DNA of 64,000 nucleotides from Chloroherpetonaceae bacterium (GCA_025056565.1 JANWWA010000007.1:62001-126000); one strand, 5' to 3'. Shown: positions 1-10,344, counted from the first letter of the stretch. Made by a program: numbers and translations. Notes: generated from the letters alone by a model not told the origin.

Positions 1-3000
1 TGATAGTGAGCAAGTCGGTTCTGCCAATAAGGGCTTTCAGCGTGGGCACGCCCAACTGAGCCAGATAGGCTCGCACTTCGTCAGCCAGCATGCACAGGAG
101 TTTCACGATGTGGTCTTGGTGCCCTTTGTATTTGGCTTTGAACTTTGGGTCGTGTGTGGCGATGCCCGTCGGGCAAGTATTCTTCTCGCAGATGCGCGCC
201 ATCACGCAGCCTTCAGCGACCAGCAGCAATTTGCCGAATTCAAACTCTTCAGCACCCAAGATTGCTGCCAGAATAATGTCTTTGCCTGTAGAGAGTCCAC
301 CATCAGTGCGTAAGCGCACGGTCTGGCGCAAGTTATTCTCCAGCAGAGCACGGTGCACTTCCAGCAAGCCAAACTCCCATGGCAGACCTGCATGCTTCAT
401 AGAGGACAGTGCAGCTGCACCAGTGCCGCCGTCGCACCCTGCAATGTGAATAATATCCGCACCTGCTTTTGCCACGCCTACTGCAATAGTGCCAATGCCT
501 GCACCAGATACCAACTTTACGCTTACCTCTGCCTTTGGGTGCACTTGACGCAGCTCATAGATAAGTTCCTTTAAGTCCTCAATGCTATAAATGTCGTGCA
601 TTGGGGGCGGCGAAATTAGGTCAATTCCAACTGGCGAGTGGCGTGCTTTGGCAATATCTGCATTAACCTTAGCCGCCATCAACTGTCCGCCTTCGCCCGG
701 CTTTGCGCCTTGTGCGATTTTAATCTGAATTTCCTTGCCTGAAATGAGATATTCTGCCGTGACCCCGAATCGCCCTGATGCTACTTGCTTTGTATGAGCG
801 GTGATGCCTTCCTTGAAGTAGTAGGGGTTTTCGCCGCCCTCTCCTGAATTGGAGCGCCCGCCAATTTTATGCATTGCCAGAAAAATATCACGCTGCGCCT
901 CTGCACTAATTGCGCCAAAGCTCATGGCGCCTGAACCAAAGGTTCTCAGAATTTCTTCCCTTGATTGTACTGACTCAATTGGCAGCGGCGTCGCTGCGGG
1001 CTTTACATCAAAGAGATGCCGCACATTGATTGGCTCACTTTCCTGACCCAAGCGGAGATAGTCGCGATAGAGCGCTTCATCTTGTGCGGCACTCTGGCTT
1101 TCGCGCACCAGTTTGTGGATAATCTTGGCACGTGCGTTGGTCATTGAGTGCCGCTCACCCTCAGTGCCCAGATTGTGCTCTTTGTATTGGAAGGTGTGCA
1201 GCAACGCCTTTGAGGCAAATAACCGCTCTGTGTGCATTAGGCTTTGCTCAATCACATCGTCAAATTCCAAGCCGCCCAACGGTGAAAAAACGCCAGGGAA
1301 AAACTCCTTTATCAGTCCTTGCCCGATTCCGACGGCGGAAAAGAGCATGGAACTTTGGTAGCTTTTTGCCACCGAAATACCCATCTTGCTCATTACTTTG
1401 AGCAAGCCTGTTTCAAAGGCTTTCACCAAATTGGCTTCACGCTGTTCGGGGGTGAGGACGCTGAGAGCAGGCGAAGTTTCACTTCGTGCCACAGAGAGCG
1501 CCAGATACGGACACACCGCCTTTGCTCCAAAACTCACAAGGCAGGCTAAGTGATGAATAGAGCGCACCTCACCCGAGTGCACGACAAGTGAGGTCGATAG
1601 TCGCAATCCTGCATTGTTCAGAGCATTGATGACCGCTCGTAGGGCTAATAGAATTGGAATAGGGGGTCGCTCGAACGTGGCGTGCCTATCCGAGAGAATT
1701 ACAATCGAAGCGCCACGCCGCACCGCTTCAACCGCCTGCTTGCTTAGCTCATTGAGCCTCGTGCGTGCTCCCACCGCTCCTTCACTGCGCCAAAATGTCG
1801 TATCCAACTCCTCTGCTACCAAGCGGGGGTCAGGTGAATGCGGCGCCCCTCGTCTGAACGACTCAATGAATGCCATTTGCCCAAGCGAGAGCACAGGGCT
1901 TTCAATTGCAATGCCTACAGGCGGCGGGATCAGCTCTTTTGGCGCAAAGATGTTTGGCTTTTTGCCCAGCTCCATTGATAAATCCGCCACCATCGCTTCA
2001 CGAATGTAGTCCACAGGAGGGTTGGTTACTTGGGCAAAGTGTTGATAGAAGTAATCGAAGAAACTGCGTGGTTCATTTGAGAAAATCGCCAGTCGTGCTG
2101 TATCTCCCATTGAACCGATTGGCTCTTTGCCCGTCAGAATCATCGGTATCAAGACCTTTTGCTCATCTTCAGCTGTCCAGCCAAATACTTTTTTCTGCTC
2201 GAGGGTCGGTGCAGGCAGCTGCACAGGAAGGCTACTTGCTCTCAAGAGATGTGCGTCGAATAGTGCATCACGATAGTCTGGTGAATCTGCAGGGTCGGTA
2301 AAATCCACCTCTCCAGTCTCTATGTTCACGACCACGCTCGACCCTGCTGGCAGGGTGCCTTTTGCCAAAATCATGCTTTCATCAAGGTTGAAAGAGCCTG
2401 CCTCAGAGGAGAGATAGAAGTGCGTATCAGTCATCGCCCAGCGGCATGGACGAAAGCCGTTTCGATCCAAGCGCGCTCCCACATACTGCCCGTCGGAGAA
2501 AGTAATCAGTGCAGGACCATCCCATGGCTCCATCGCCCGAGACCAGAACTTGTAGAAGCGCTTTCGACTTTGAGCAGGTGGCACGAGAATTGCCATCACA
2601 TCGGCAATGTCAGGAATACTGCTACGATAAAGCAAGGCTTCCACCATTTCATTGAGCGACCCTGTGTCGCTTATGCCGTGATGCGTCAGCAACTCACCTT
2701 CACGCAAACCCAAGACTTTTTCGCGTGAAAAGCTCCATGAGCGATTGCCTGCAATGGTGTTGATTTCACCGTTATGTGCAATCAGTCGAAAGGGTTGCGC
2801 TTTATCCCAAGCTGTGCGCGTGTTGGTGCTAAAGCGCCGATGAAACATTGCAAAGCGTGTCTTGTAGCGCGGGTCTTGCAGGTCTAAGTAAAACTCTGCA
2901 AGCTGGTCAGCTGTCGTAAGTGCTTTGTAGACAATTGTGTTGGTAGAAAGCGAGGCGTAGAAAAATTCTTTGAGGCCTTGGTCGCTGGCACGAAGCCGTG

Positions 3001-3463
3001 TGGCTTGCTTGGCAGCATACAGCAACTTGTTGAATGCATCATCAGTGCGGCAATGCTCTGGACGGCGAATGATAATGTGCTTGATAGCCGGCATGGTTTT
3101 GCGTGCCTGCTCACCTAAGACGGCGGGGTTAATTGGCACATCACGGTAGGCTTCGATTTCGAGTCCAAAAAACTTGAATGTCTCTGCAAAAATTTTCAGC
3201 GCAATGCGTTGCCCCTCAATGCCAAGGGGTATGAAGAGCGTCGCAATTGCCACTGTTCCTTTTTCATATCCAAAGAGTTCAAACGGAATATCGGTCATTA
3301 TGCCTGCGCCGTCGCTGGTGCGCCTGTCTGCTCCACATGCACCACGATGCTCGACGCAGCGCAAGGCATATAGTGCTTGTTCTAAGTGCGAGCGGCTTGT
3401 CTCGCCACATCGGCTAACTACAAAGCCTACACCACAAGCCGATTTTTCCTCGTATTGCACCAT
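1..3463 (-). CDS. gltB: Glutamate synthase large subunit (partial, C-terminus beyond window)
   Basis: Makes glutamate from 2-oxoglutarate and glutamine; the class II glutaminase domain releases ammonia that reaches the FMN/Fe-S synthase domain. The frame is open for 1154 codons and runs off the left edge, so roughly the last 350 residues of a usual ~1500-residue protein are missing. The N-terminus has the mature nucleophile Cys10 in an ACGVGFV context, then HRGACGAD and TSDGAG typical of GltB glutaminase domains. Cys1086, Cys1092 and Cys1097 (C-x5-C-x4-C, followed by PTGIAT) form the [3Fe-4S] motif. The ATG at 3463 is preceded by a strong GGAGGAG ribosome site seven bases upstream, which fixes the start. 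No small subunit (gltD) is visible on this side. Identification is firm; NADPH or ferredoxin dependence cannot be decided without the rest. Confidence 0.95.
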   Translation of the reverse strand, partial: MVQYEEKSACGVGFVVSRCGETSRSHLEQALYALRCVEHRGACGADRRTSDGAGIMTDIPFELFGYEKGTVAIATLFIPLGIEGQRIALKIFAETFKFFGLEIEAYRDVPINPAVLGEQARKTMPAIKHIIIRRPEHCRTDDAFNKLLYAAKQATRLRASDQGLKEFFYASLSTNTIVYKALTTADQLAEFYLDLQDPRYKTRFAMFHRRFSTNTRTAWDKAQPFRLIAHNGEINTIAGNRSWSFSREKVLGLREGELLTHHGISDTGSLNEMVEALLYRSSIPDIADVMAILVPPAQSRKRFYKFWSRAMEPWDGPALITFSDGQYVGARLDRNGFRPCRWAMTDTHFYLSSEAGSFNLDESMILAKGTLPAGSSVVVNIETGEVDFTDPADSPDYRDALFDAHLLRASSLPVQLPAPTLEQKKVFGWTAEDEQKVLIPMILTGKEPIGSMGDTARLAIFSNEPRSFFDYFYQHFAQVTNPPVDYIREAMVADLSMELGKKPNIFAPKELIPPPVGIAIESPVLSLGQMAFIESFRRGAPHSPDPRLVAEELDTTFWRSEGAVGARTRLNELSKQAVEAVRRGASIVILSDRHATFERPPIPILLALRAVINALNNAGLRLSTSLVVHSGEVRSIHHLACLVSFGAKAVCPYLALSVARSETSPALSVLTPEQREANLVKAFETGLLKVMSKMGISVAKSYQSSMLFSAVGIGQGLIKEFFPGVFSPLGGLEFDDVIEQSLMHTERLFASKALLHTFQYKEHNLGTEGERHSMTNARAKIIHKLVRESQSAAQDEALYRDYLRLGQESEPINVRHLFDVKPAATPLPIESVQSREEILRTFGSGAMSFGAISAEAQRDIFLAMHKIGGRSNSGEGGENPYYFKEGITAHTKQVASGRFGVTAEYLISGKEIQIKIAQGAKPGEGGQLMAAKVNADIAKARHSPVGIDLISPPPMHDIYSIEDLKELIYELRQVHPKAEVSVKLVSGAGIGTIAVGVAKAGADIIHIAGCDGGTGAAALSSMKHAGLPWEFGLLEVHRALLENNLRQTVRLRTDGGLSTGKDIILAAILGAEEFEFGKLLLVAEGCVMARICEKNTCPTGIATHDPKFKAKYKGHQDHIVKLLCMLADEVRAYLAQLGVPTLKALIGRTDLLTI

Positions 3464-3650
3464 TTTCACTCTCCTCCAGAAAAGATTTCCCCTAAAGCAC
3501 TTCTCTCTCTCGATCTGAGAGGGCTTCTCATTGCAGCGTTAATTGGAAAGGTTCAGAGGCTTAGGGTGTAATGAAACAAAATTTTTGACTTTTGCAAGAC
3601 GTGCGGGCAAAGGCTCTGCAGGTTTTTAGACAGGAAGTTACAAAGCCACT

Positions 3651-3977
3651 CTAATGCAGCGACCAGAGGAAGAGCGAAAACAGCATTTCACAGAAGATAA
3701 ACCCAATGAGCATCTTAATAGAAAAGGGAATGTTCCTCTGCAGCATTAGCTGGTAGACGAGATTGGCAATTAGCAACATTGTTGCAGCAAAGGTTGCGCC
3801 TACAATCGATGAACCCGCTTGCGTGGTTGGTAGCGCTGTCGAAAACCCATCGGTTGCACGGTGCAGCAGCATCAGAGCTGAGACAAAATTGATGACCGCT
3901 GATAGCCATAGCAGACGCGACCATTGAGAAAGATGCCGTTGCCTCGAGGGCAGCTTATCATTTGGAGTGTGTTGCAT
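3651..3977 (-). CDS. Small membrane protein of unknown function
   Basis: 108 residues with a polar, basic N-terminus (about 1-20) followed by three hydrophobic segments (about 22-40, 56-78 and 84-106) separated by short loops. No family is recognised. It sits alone between gltB and the DUF779/aldehyde dehydrogenase pair on the same strand, with 187 bp to gltB, so it could be a separate unit. The 187-bp gap to gltB holds the gltB ribosome site and otherwise nothing I can identify. Support comes only from the coherent membrane-protein composition. Confidence 0.55.
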   Translation of the reverse strand: MQHTPNDKLPSRQRHLSQWSRLLWLSAVINFVSALMLLHRATDGFSTALPTTQAGSSIVGATFAATMLLIANLVYQLMLQRNIPFSIKMLIGFIFCEMLFSLFLWSLH

Positions 3978-4044
3978 ACTTCAGTGAAGCTCACGCTGTA
4001 TGGTTTAACCCTACACACGGTCTTACCAGAAACCCACACAGCAC

Positions 4045-4425
4045 TTATTCGGTTTCAGCACCGATTTGAACAGGCTCCAATTGCTCAAGCTCTTCATCGG
4101 TAAAAAGCCGTGATTTGGTCAGAAAGCGCACGCCAAGTGGAATTTCGAGTGAGAAACTTGCGCCTCTGCCTTTCACGACGTCAATGATAAGCTGCGTGTG
4201 TTTCCAATACTCAAATTGCTCGCGTGACATATAGAAGGCACAGCCTGCAATTTCACCGAGCTTTACATCGTTGCTTCCCACGCGGTAATCATTTACGGAG
4301 TAGCACATTGGCGCGGAGCCATCGCAACAGCCACCGCTTTGATGAAAGAGCAACTCACCATGCTCCGCTCTCAGCTGATTGACCACTGCTTCGGCTTCGG
4401 GTGTGATTAAGACTCGCTTGACCAT
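4045..4425 (-). CDS. DUF779 domain protein, aldehyde dehydrogenase companion
   Basis: A 126-residue member of the DUF779 family, which is often encoded next to acetaldehyde/aldehyde dehydrogenases of the AcoD/ExaC type, as here. Its biochemical role is not established. The conserved pattern visible is VxITPEA near the start, then HQSGGCCDGSAPMC with a Cys-Cys pair and a third Cys about residue 45, then the IDVVKGRGASFSLE-like core. I start at the internal ATG at 4425 rather than an upstream ATG at 4527, because the extra 34 residues do not resemble the family and cross the hairpin at 4511-4545. It lies 133 bp downstream of the dehydrogenase on the same strand, so the two are probably co-transcribed with an attenuating hairpin between them. 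Confidence 0.85.
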   Translation of the reverse strand: MVKRVLITPEAEAVVNQLRAEHGELLFHQSGGCCDGSAPMCYSVNDYRVGSNDVKLGEIAGCAFYMSREQFEYWKHTQLIIDVVKGRGASFSLEIPLGVRFLTKSRLFTDEELEQLEPVQIGAETE

Positions 4426-4510
4426 TTGTAAGAAGTTAAAGCTTTGTTTGTCCCAATCGATCGGCTCTTCGTTGCCGCTCCGCTCAGAGAGACTCAAAAC
4501 AGTAAAAGAC

Positions 4511-4545
4511 AGATGAGGCGATCTCACTTAGGGATCACCTCATCT
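4511..4545 (-). terminator. Stem-loop between aldehyde dehydrogenase and DUF779 genes
   Basis: AGATGAGG (4511-4518) pairs with CCTCATCT (4538-4545), extended inward by a mismatch and a GATC/GATC pairing. Read on the minus strand it follows the dehydrogenase stop codon and is followed by a short TCTTTTA stretch. It may be a partial terminator that lowers expression of the downstream gene. Function is inferred from position and structure only. Confidence 0.45.
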
Positions 4546-4558
4546 GCTTCGCTTTCAA

Positions 4559-6094
4559 TTAGAAGAATCCGAGCTTATTCTTGTTGTAAGAAATGAGAAT
4601 GTTCTTGTTTTGGCGGTAGTGATTGAGCATCATTAGGTGTGTCTCGCGACCAAAGCCCGACTTTTTGTATCCGCCAAACGGTGCATGTGCAGGGTAGAGG
4701 TGGTAACAGTTAACCCACACGCGCCCAGCCTGAATGGCACGTGGCACCATATAGGCTTCGTGCATATCGCGCGTCCAGACCCCTGCGCCAAGACCATAGA
4801 TCGTGTCATTGGCGATTTCAATCGCTTCCTCTACGGTTCTAAAGGTCGTGATAGCGGTTACAGGTCCAAAGATTTCTTCTTGGAAGACGCGCATTTTGTT
4901 GTTGCCGCGCAGAATCGTCGGCTCAATGTAGTAGCCATTTGCTAATTCGCCGTTGATATTTGCACGCTTGCCGCCCAAGAGAATCTCTGCGCCTTCTTTC
5001 TTTGCGATGTCAAAGTAGGAAAGAATCTTTTCCATCTGGTCGTTGGAGGCTTGTGCGCCGACCATTGTGTCTTCATCGAGCGGGTTACCTTGCTTGATAG
5101 ACTTAGTGCGCGTAATAAAGCGCTCGATAAACCTTTCCGCAATGCTCTCTTGCACCAGCACGCGCGATGGACAGGTGCACACTTCACCTTGATTGAGCGC
5201 GAACATTACTGCGCCTTCTAAGCACTTGTCGAGGAATTCATCGTCTGCATCCATCACACTCTTGAAGTAGATGTTAGGTGATTTGCCGCCAAGTTCCATC
5301 GTAGCAGGCACGAGATTGTCGGCAGTGTATTGCAGAATCAAGCGCCCTGTTGTGGTTTCACCCGTAAAGGCGACCTTTGCGACGCGTGGTGAAGATGCCA
5401 GCGGTTTGCCTGCCTCAGGCCCGAAGCCATTGACCACGTTCAGCACACCTTCAGGAATCAGGTCTTGAATGAGCTCAAGCCAGACCATAATGCTTGTAGG
5501 CGTTTGCTCGGCTGGCTTGACGACCGTGCAGCATCCAGCTGCAAGCGCAGGTGCAATTTTCCATGCTGCCATCAAGAGCGGGAAATTCCACGGAATGATT
5601 TGCCCGACCACGCCAATTGGCTCCTTGATGTTGAGCGACAGTGTGGTAGCATCCAGCTCAGTTGCAGTGCCTTCTTCGGCGCGAATCACCCCTGCAAAGT
5701 AACGGAAGTGGTCGACCACCAGCGGCAAGTCTGCATTAAGCGTTTCACGAATAGGCTTGCCATTGTCCATCGTTTCCACTTCGGCAAGATAGACGAGATT
5801 TTTCTCAGTCACTTCGGCAATCTTCAGCAAGATGTTGCTGCGTTCTGTAGCGGAGGTTCTTGACCACTTCGGGAAGGCTTTATGTGCGGCATCAAGCGCA
5901 AGGTCAATGTCCTCCTTTGTGGAGCGCGCTACGCGCGAGATGAATGAACCATCAACAGGCGAGTAATTTTCAAAGTATTGCCCTTTGACAGGCGGCACCC
6001 ACTTGCCACCGATGAAGTTTTCGTATTGCTCCTTGAACTTCGGCTTCGGATGAACCTTTGAAGCCCTCGCCGCTTCTTCGACCAGCATTGACAT
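4559..6094 (-). CDS. NAD+-dependent aldehyde dehydrogenase (AcoD/ExaC type)
   Basis: Oxidises aliphatic aldehydes such as acetaldehyde to acids in the cytoplasm. At 511 residues it is full length for the class. Visible motifs are the NAD-binding IPWNFPLLM region (about 167-175), PAEQTP, the FTGETTTGR loop (about 245-253), MELGGKSP with the catalytic Glu, and [14 protein letters not shown] holding the nucleophilic Cys; the CTC pair is typical of AcoD/ExaC enzymes. The C-terminus ends KNKLGFF. The neighbouring DUF779 gene supports this subclass. The 288-bp divergent gap to plsY (6095-6382) has no convincing gene; it must hold the promoters of both. Substrate preference is not determinable from sequence. 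Confidence 0.93.
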   Translation of the reverse strand: MSMLVEEAARASKVHPKPKFKEQYENFIGGKWVPPVKGQYFENYSPVDGSFISRVARSTKEDIDLALDAAHKAFPKWSRTSATERSNILLKIAEVTEKNLVYLAEVETMDNGKPIRETLNADLPLVVDHFRYFAGVIRAEEGTATELDATTLSLNIKEPIGVVGQIIPWNFPLLMAAWKIAPALAAGCCTVVKPAEQTPTSIMVWLELIQDLIPEGVLNVVNGFGPEAGKPLASSPRVAKVAFTGETTTGRLILQYTADNLVPATMELGGKSPNIYFKSVMDADDEFLDKCLEGAVMFALNQGEVCTCPSRVLVQESIAERFIERFITRTKSIKQGNPLDEDTMVGAQASNDQMEKILSYFDIAKKEGAEILLGGKRANINGELANGYYIEPTILRGNNKMRVFQEEIFGPVTAITTFRTVEEAIEIANDTIYGLGAGVWTRDMHEAYMVPRAIQAGRVWVNCYHLYPAHAPFGGYKKSGFGRETHLMMLNHYRQNKNILISYNKNKLGFF

Positions 6095-6382
6095 AGTTAA
6101 TGGAATGGTTAAGTTGATAATTAGACCGAAACTAAACTAATGTAGGTGAGAGCAATACTACACAATGCTCGCATCTGAGCGTTGCACAATCGTCTCAATT
6201 TGAAACGACCAAAGCAGCTTTTTTCAGAGAGGGTCAGATAGCTATGCAGCAGAACGCGCAGTATGCCTCCAGCTTCGTGAAAACCAGCTTTGCAACAAGG
6301 CGCTGTTGCAAATGCGCTCTTGAGGAAGTTAACTTTCAGGACAAACAAGGCTTGAAAAAACTCTTATAAAACTTAGCGCTCA

Positions 6383-7093
6383 ATGCTCTCGATTGCTGTT
6401 ATTCTTCTGGTCAGCTACCTTATCGGCTCCATTCCCACGAGCATCATTGTTAGCAAGTGGGTCAAAGGGATAGATATTCGCGACTATGGTAGCGGCAACG
6501 CTGGTGGCACAAATGCCTTTCGCGTGCTTGGCTGGAAAGCTGGGCTATTTGTTACGCTGGTTGATATGCTAAAGGGCGTTGCGGTTGTGCTTTGGGTCGT
6601 TGGCTTCTTCACCTATAACCAGTTAGATAAGCTACCCGAAATGAACAAGGTTGTGCTGCAGCTTTTAGCAGGCACGGCTGCAATCATTGGGCACGTCTAT
6701 ACGATTTTTGCAGATTTCAGAGGGGGCAAAGGTGTTAGCACTGCCGCCGGAATTATGTTTGGCATCGCACCCGTTACAATGGCTATCACGCTTGCACTTT
6801 TCTTTGCGGTTATGATCGTTTCACGCTATGTTTCCCTTGCCTCTATGTTGGCGGCGCTTTCATTCCCACTTATCGTGGCATTGCGCAAGCACATTGTCGG
6901 TGCAGATGGCATTGATTATGAAATTCAGCTCTTTGGCTCTTCGCACCTCATTCACGATAGCTTAGACACAACCCTTATCGTAATCGGCAGCTTTATTGCA
7001 CTCGGCATTATCTACACCCATCGCTCAAATATTCAGCGCTTGCGACTGGGCACCGAGAATAGAGTGAATCTCTTTAACAGAACTCGTTCTTAG
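6383..7093 (+). CDS. plsY: Acyl-phosphate:glycerol-3-phosphate acyltransferase PlsY
   Basis: Integral membrane enzyme that transfers an acyl group from acyl-phosphate to glycerol-3-phosphate, the first acylation in phospholipid synthesis. Conserved motifs are near-perfect: the N-terminal SYLIGSIPTS segment, then YGSGNAGGTNAFRVLGWKAG (about residues 36-55), and a later FADFRGGKGVSTAAG (about 111-125). Five or more hydrophobic helices are visible. Its 236 residues are slightly longer than many PlsY proteins because of an insertion near 165-195 between the last helices. It converges on the Gcr-like gene with only 7 bp between stops. gpsA, which makes its substrate, lies 2 kb downstream on the same strand, though not in the same operon. 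Confidence 0.95.
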   Translation: MLSIAVILLVSYLIGSIPTSIIVSKWVKGIDIRDYGSGNAGGTNAFRVLGWKAGLFVTLVDMLKGVAVVLWVVGFFTYNQLDKLPEMNKVVLQLLAGTAAIIGHVYTIFADFRGGKGVSTAAGIMFGIAPVTMAITLALFFAVMIVSRYVSLASMLAALSFPLIVALRKHIVGADGIDYEIQLFGSSHLIHDSLDTTLIVIGSFIALGIIYTHRSNIQRLRLGTENRVNLFNRTRS

Positions 7094-7100
7094 GTCCGAC

Positions 7101-9122
7101 CTATCGTGGTGGGAAGAAAAACTGCATCGGACGTCTTCTGAACTGACGCAGCACCAGTGCAATCAGTGCTCTTCCTTGTTTGAAATTTGCGCGCCGTGAG
7201 CTTAATGCTAAGGCGAGTGAAAGCCCAAAGCTGAAAAGAAAGTTCATTAAGCCGACCAAAAACACCCCAAGCGCCGCAATTGCTATATCCGATGCCTTCA
7301 CGCTATCCCATAGTGTGGCAATCGCCATTGCAGAGCCGCCGCCTGCAATCGTGACATGCCGCACATCAAGCGGCAGCCCTGTAATTGCCCCAAGAATGGG
7401 TAACATTCCAAGTGCAAAGCCCAAGAAAAGGTTACCCATCAGTCCACCGAAGTTGCGCTCGAGGTATGCACCCACCTTGCTGAGCCGATCCGGTGAGAGG
7501 TAGCGACGTAGCCATCGATGTTGTTCAATGCGCAAGCGCAAGTTGGAGTATGCGACAAAGTTATCAAAGTAGCCCGTTACAAATCCGCCCAAATACAGAA
7601 TGCCCCCTGTAATCGCTGCGTAAAAGACAGTGAGTGAGGTAAAGGGATTAAATGCTGCCAGCGTAGCTAATGCTTTTTGTTCATTTGCAATGTGCGAGCC
7701 AGATACAAAATACCATACCCAAGAGAGTGCAAACGCCAGTGGCAATACCACTACCAGATTCCCCAAGAATGAAGCAAATTGACTGCGTGCAATTTTCGTA
7801 ATCAGCATCACTGCATTCTCCAAATTCAGGCTGTCTGAATCCCTCGAGTCTAAGGCACGGGCTAAGGCTGAAGCCGTCATTGCAGGTTGCTTGGTTGCTA
7901 GCGAGAAGTGAAACACCTGCATCGTAATAAAGCTACCTGCATAATTGAGACTGTACAAGAACCCGCTCACCAGCGGTGCAGCATGAAGGTAGGCAATGAG
8001 AAACTTCACCCAGTTTGTAAAGGCAATCACCAACCCACCGCCCATCGCTGCCCGCAGGTGTTCCCAGTATTCTTTGCGCGTGGTAGTAATGTAGTGCTCG
8101 CCTGTCTGACTGGTATGCTCTGCAACTTTGTATGCCAATAGACTCATTGCTTCACCAAAGTGCTCGCCCAGCTTACGGCTTAGGTTAATATCCCTAACCA
8201 GCTCCTTGAAGAAACTTACTGCCAGCGTGGTGCGGTTGCTCTGCTCAAAGGGTGAGATAAGGCGCAGCAATTTTTTCATTCGTTCAATTGCGCGTCGAAT
8301 GCGCAGCATCAGATACACAAGCTGCAGGCTTACGCCTCTTTCCGCCTGAATCTGCCGCATTTCATCTAACACCTCCGCGCAATCTACAATTGCGCTCAAG
8401 GCTTTCTCGTATTGCATCGCAAGGGCATCTTCGTCAATTTTTTCTGGCGAGACCAAGAATTTCTGATAGAGTTCAATGTAATTGCCAACTTCCGTGCCCA
8501 AAGTGATGAACGGCGATCTAAAATGGTCAATCGGTGGCATTCGGCAGAGCAGCTCAGGCTCTAAACCCATTGCCGTAATGCGATGCGACAACACCAGCGC
8601 AGCTTGCGATACTGCAAACATCAATGTACCAGATGCAGTCAGCGCTCCATCGGCATCTATCAGTTGCCACAGTTCAACCCATAGCGCATTAGGAATTGCC
8701 CTTACCCAGAGATAGTCTTTGCTTTGCTCGAAGCTGTTGTCGAGGAAGTCCAACATCTCTGTCGGGTTCGAGAGCGGCGGCAGAAGCTTTTCTCCCAATC
8801 GTTTCCAGACTTCTGCGATAAAACTGGCGTGAACAGCTACTCCGGGCTCTGTAAAAAGACGCACATAGTTTTGCCGTTCAAGATGGAAGTGCACGTAGTG
8901 CCGCACCCGTTCTAACGCATCAGGATTGCTGCGCAGCGCATAAATCAGTTGCTGCAATCGCCGCACTGGCTCAGTTAGCGTTTCCGACTTCTGCGGGCGT
9001 AATGCAGCCACCAAACTTTGAAACCATTTTCCACCATCGTCTATCTCCGCATTCGGTATATTTGCCAAAACTTCTTCAAGCTTCGGGTGGGTTTGTGGTG
9101 ATATTTTGAGCAATGAGAGCAT
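7101..9122 (-). CDS. Gcr-family membrane protein ('site-specific recombinase' family)
   Basis: 673 residues resembling the SpecificRecomb (Gcr) family first described in Neisseria, annotated as recombinase but built like a membrane protein. The first ~340 residues are soluble and helical (with an RRAIERMKKLLRLI-type segment). The second half has several membrane spans, with the family-like stretch MGGGLVIAFTNWVKF around 355, a block of hydrophobic helices around 460-530, and FGGLMGNLFLGFALGMLPILG around 560-580. The tail is Arg-rich (FRRRPMQFFFPPR). No tyrosine or serine recombinase catalytic residues are evident, so the recombinase name should not be taken as function. It is transcribed alone, convergent with plsY and divergent from gpsA. 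Confidence 0.8.
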   Translation of the reverse strand: MLSLLKISPQTHPKLEEVLANIPNAEIDDGGKWFQSLVAALRPQKSETLTEPVRRLQQLIYALRSNPDALERVRHYVHFHLERQNYVRLFTEPGVAVHASFIAEVWKRLGEKLLPPLSNPTEMLDFLDNSFEQSKDYLWVRAIPNALWVELWQLIDADGALTASGTLMFAVSQAALVLSHRITAMGLEPELLCRMPPIDHFRSPFITLGTEVGNYIELYQKFLVSPEKIDEDALAMQYEKALSAIVDCAEVLDEMRQIQAERGVSLQLVYLMLRIRRAIERMKKLLRLISPFEQSNRTTLAVSFFKELVRDINLSRKLGEHFGEAMSLLAYKVAEHTSQTGEHYITTTRKEYWEHLRAAMGGGLVIAFTNWVKFLIAYLHAAPLVSGFLYSLNYAGSFITMQVFHFSLATKQPAMTASALARALDSRDSDSLNLENAVMLITKIARSQFASFLGNLVVVLPLAFALSWVWYFVSGSHIANEQKALATLAAFNPFTSLTVFYAAITGGILYLGGFVTGYFDNFVAYSNLRLRIEQHRWLRRYLSPDRLSKVGAYLERNFGGLMGNLFLGFALGMLPILGAITGLPLDVRHVTIAGGGSAMAIATLWDSVKASDIAIAALGVFLVGLMNFLFSFGLSLALALSSRRANFKQGRALIALVLRQFRRRPMQFFFPPR

Positions 9123-9295
9123 AGCCTTCTGTTGTGCGTTCTTGTCGTGTTAGCAAGCTACAACTTGGCATCTGCGAAGTAGAACACGTCTTCTTTTCTT
9201 CCTCTCAATTAGGTAAAGCGGAGAGGAATAGAGCAACTTCATCAAGCAAAAGAAACAAAAATTCGCTGACTACAAAAACTTTTTGAGCATAAACA

Positions 9296-10300
9296 ATGGA
9301 GTCTGATATTGCCGTTTTAGGCGCTGGTAGTTGGGGCACAACCTTAGCAGTTCTGCTTGCTGAGAAAGGTTACCGTGTCTTTCTCTGGGCGCACCGCAAA
9401 GAGTTTGCCGAAGAGCTTTCGCGCACACGCGAAAACCGACGCTATCTGGCTGGTATCACGCTGCCCGACACGATTGATATTTCATCAGAGATTGAGAGAG
9501 CACAAGCGGCTCAGATTATTGTTGTTGCCACACCATCTCAGGCTGTCCGTGAAACCCTGTCGCATTTAGACGCTCAGAAGGTTGCTGGTGCTATCTTCGT
9601 CAATGTCTCCAAAGGGATTGAGATTGGCACTGGCATGAGGATGTCCGAAGTCACGCAAAGTGTGTTGCCCACTGTGCCTCTGGCACACATTACGGCACTG
9701 TATGGACCTAGTCATGCCGAAGAAGTCAGTCGCCACCAACCGACCACAGTCGTTGCTGCCAGCGTGAGCAAAGACACAGCAAAGTATGTCCAAGATGTGT
9801 TCCGAACCCCAATGTTTCGCGTCTATGCAAATACAGATTTGATTGGCGTAGAGATTGCAGGTTCAGTAAAAAACATTATGGCGATTGCTGCAGGAATTGC
9901 CGACGGCATTGGATACGGCGATAATGCTAAAGCTGCAATTATCACACGTGGTTTAGCTGAAGTCACACGGCTCGGTGTGCGGCTTGGCGCCAACCCTCGC
10001 ACCTTTTCGGGCTTAGCAGGCGTTGGCGACTTGGTTGTCACTTGCTCCAGCAAGCATAGCCGCAATCGCTATGTGGGAGAGCAAATTGGCAAAGGCAAAA
10101 CCCTTGAACAAGTTTTGTCCGAAATGGTCATGGTCGCTGAAGGCATCTCTACCACCAAAGCGGTCTATGAACTGGCGCAAAAGTTAGGGGTAGAGATGCC
10201 CATCACGGCTGCTGTCTACGAAATGCTCTTTCACCGGAAAAATCCCACTGAGCTGGTCTACGAACTTATGACTCGTGAGCCAAAAGAGGAACTGCTCTAA
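9296..10300 (+). CDS. gpsA: NAD(P)+-dependent glycerol-3-phosphate dehydrogenase
   Basis: Cytoplasmic enzyme that reduces dihydroxyacetone phosphate to sn-glycerol-3-phosphate for phospholipid synthesis. 334 residues, normal length. The N-terminal Rossmann fingerprint is [14 protein letters not shown] (5-18). VNVSKGIE (about 102-109), YGPSHAEEV (about 139-147), the catalytic-lysine region [19 protein letters not shown] (about 185-203) and [19 protein letters not shown] (about 244-262) are all diagnostic. The 173-bp gap upstream, shared with the divergent Gcr-like gene, presumably holds its promoter; I could not pick a convincing -35/-10 pair. A 22-bp palindrome follows it at 10345-10366. Confidence 0.97.
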   Translation: MESDIAVLGAGSWGTTLAVLLAEKGYRVFLWAHRKEFAEELSRTRENRRYLAGITLPDTIDISSEIERAQAAQIIVVATPSQAVRETLSHLDAQKVAGAIFVNVSKGIEIGTGMRMSEVTQSVLPTVPLAHITALYGPSHAEEVSRHQPTTVVAASVSKDTAKYVQDVFRTPMFRVYANTDLIGVEIAGSVKNIMAIAAGIADGIGYGDNAKAAIITRGLAEVTRLGVRLGANPRTFSGLAGVGDLVVTCSSKHSRNRYVGEQIGKGKTLEQVLSEMVMVAEGISTTKAVYELAQKLGVEMPITAAVYEMLFHRKNPTELVYELMTREPKEELL

Positions 10301-10344
10301 ATGCATCAATGCGATGGACAAGCATGTGGCTGACTTTTATGCAA

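Noticed and set aside
6121-6348. 75-codon open frame on the minus strand between the aldehyde dehydrogenase and plsY
   Set aside because: Composition unlike a protein, no ribosome site, lies in a divergent promoter region.
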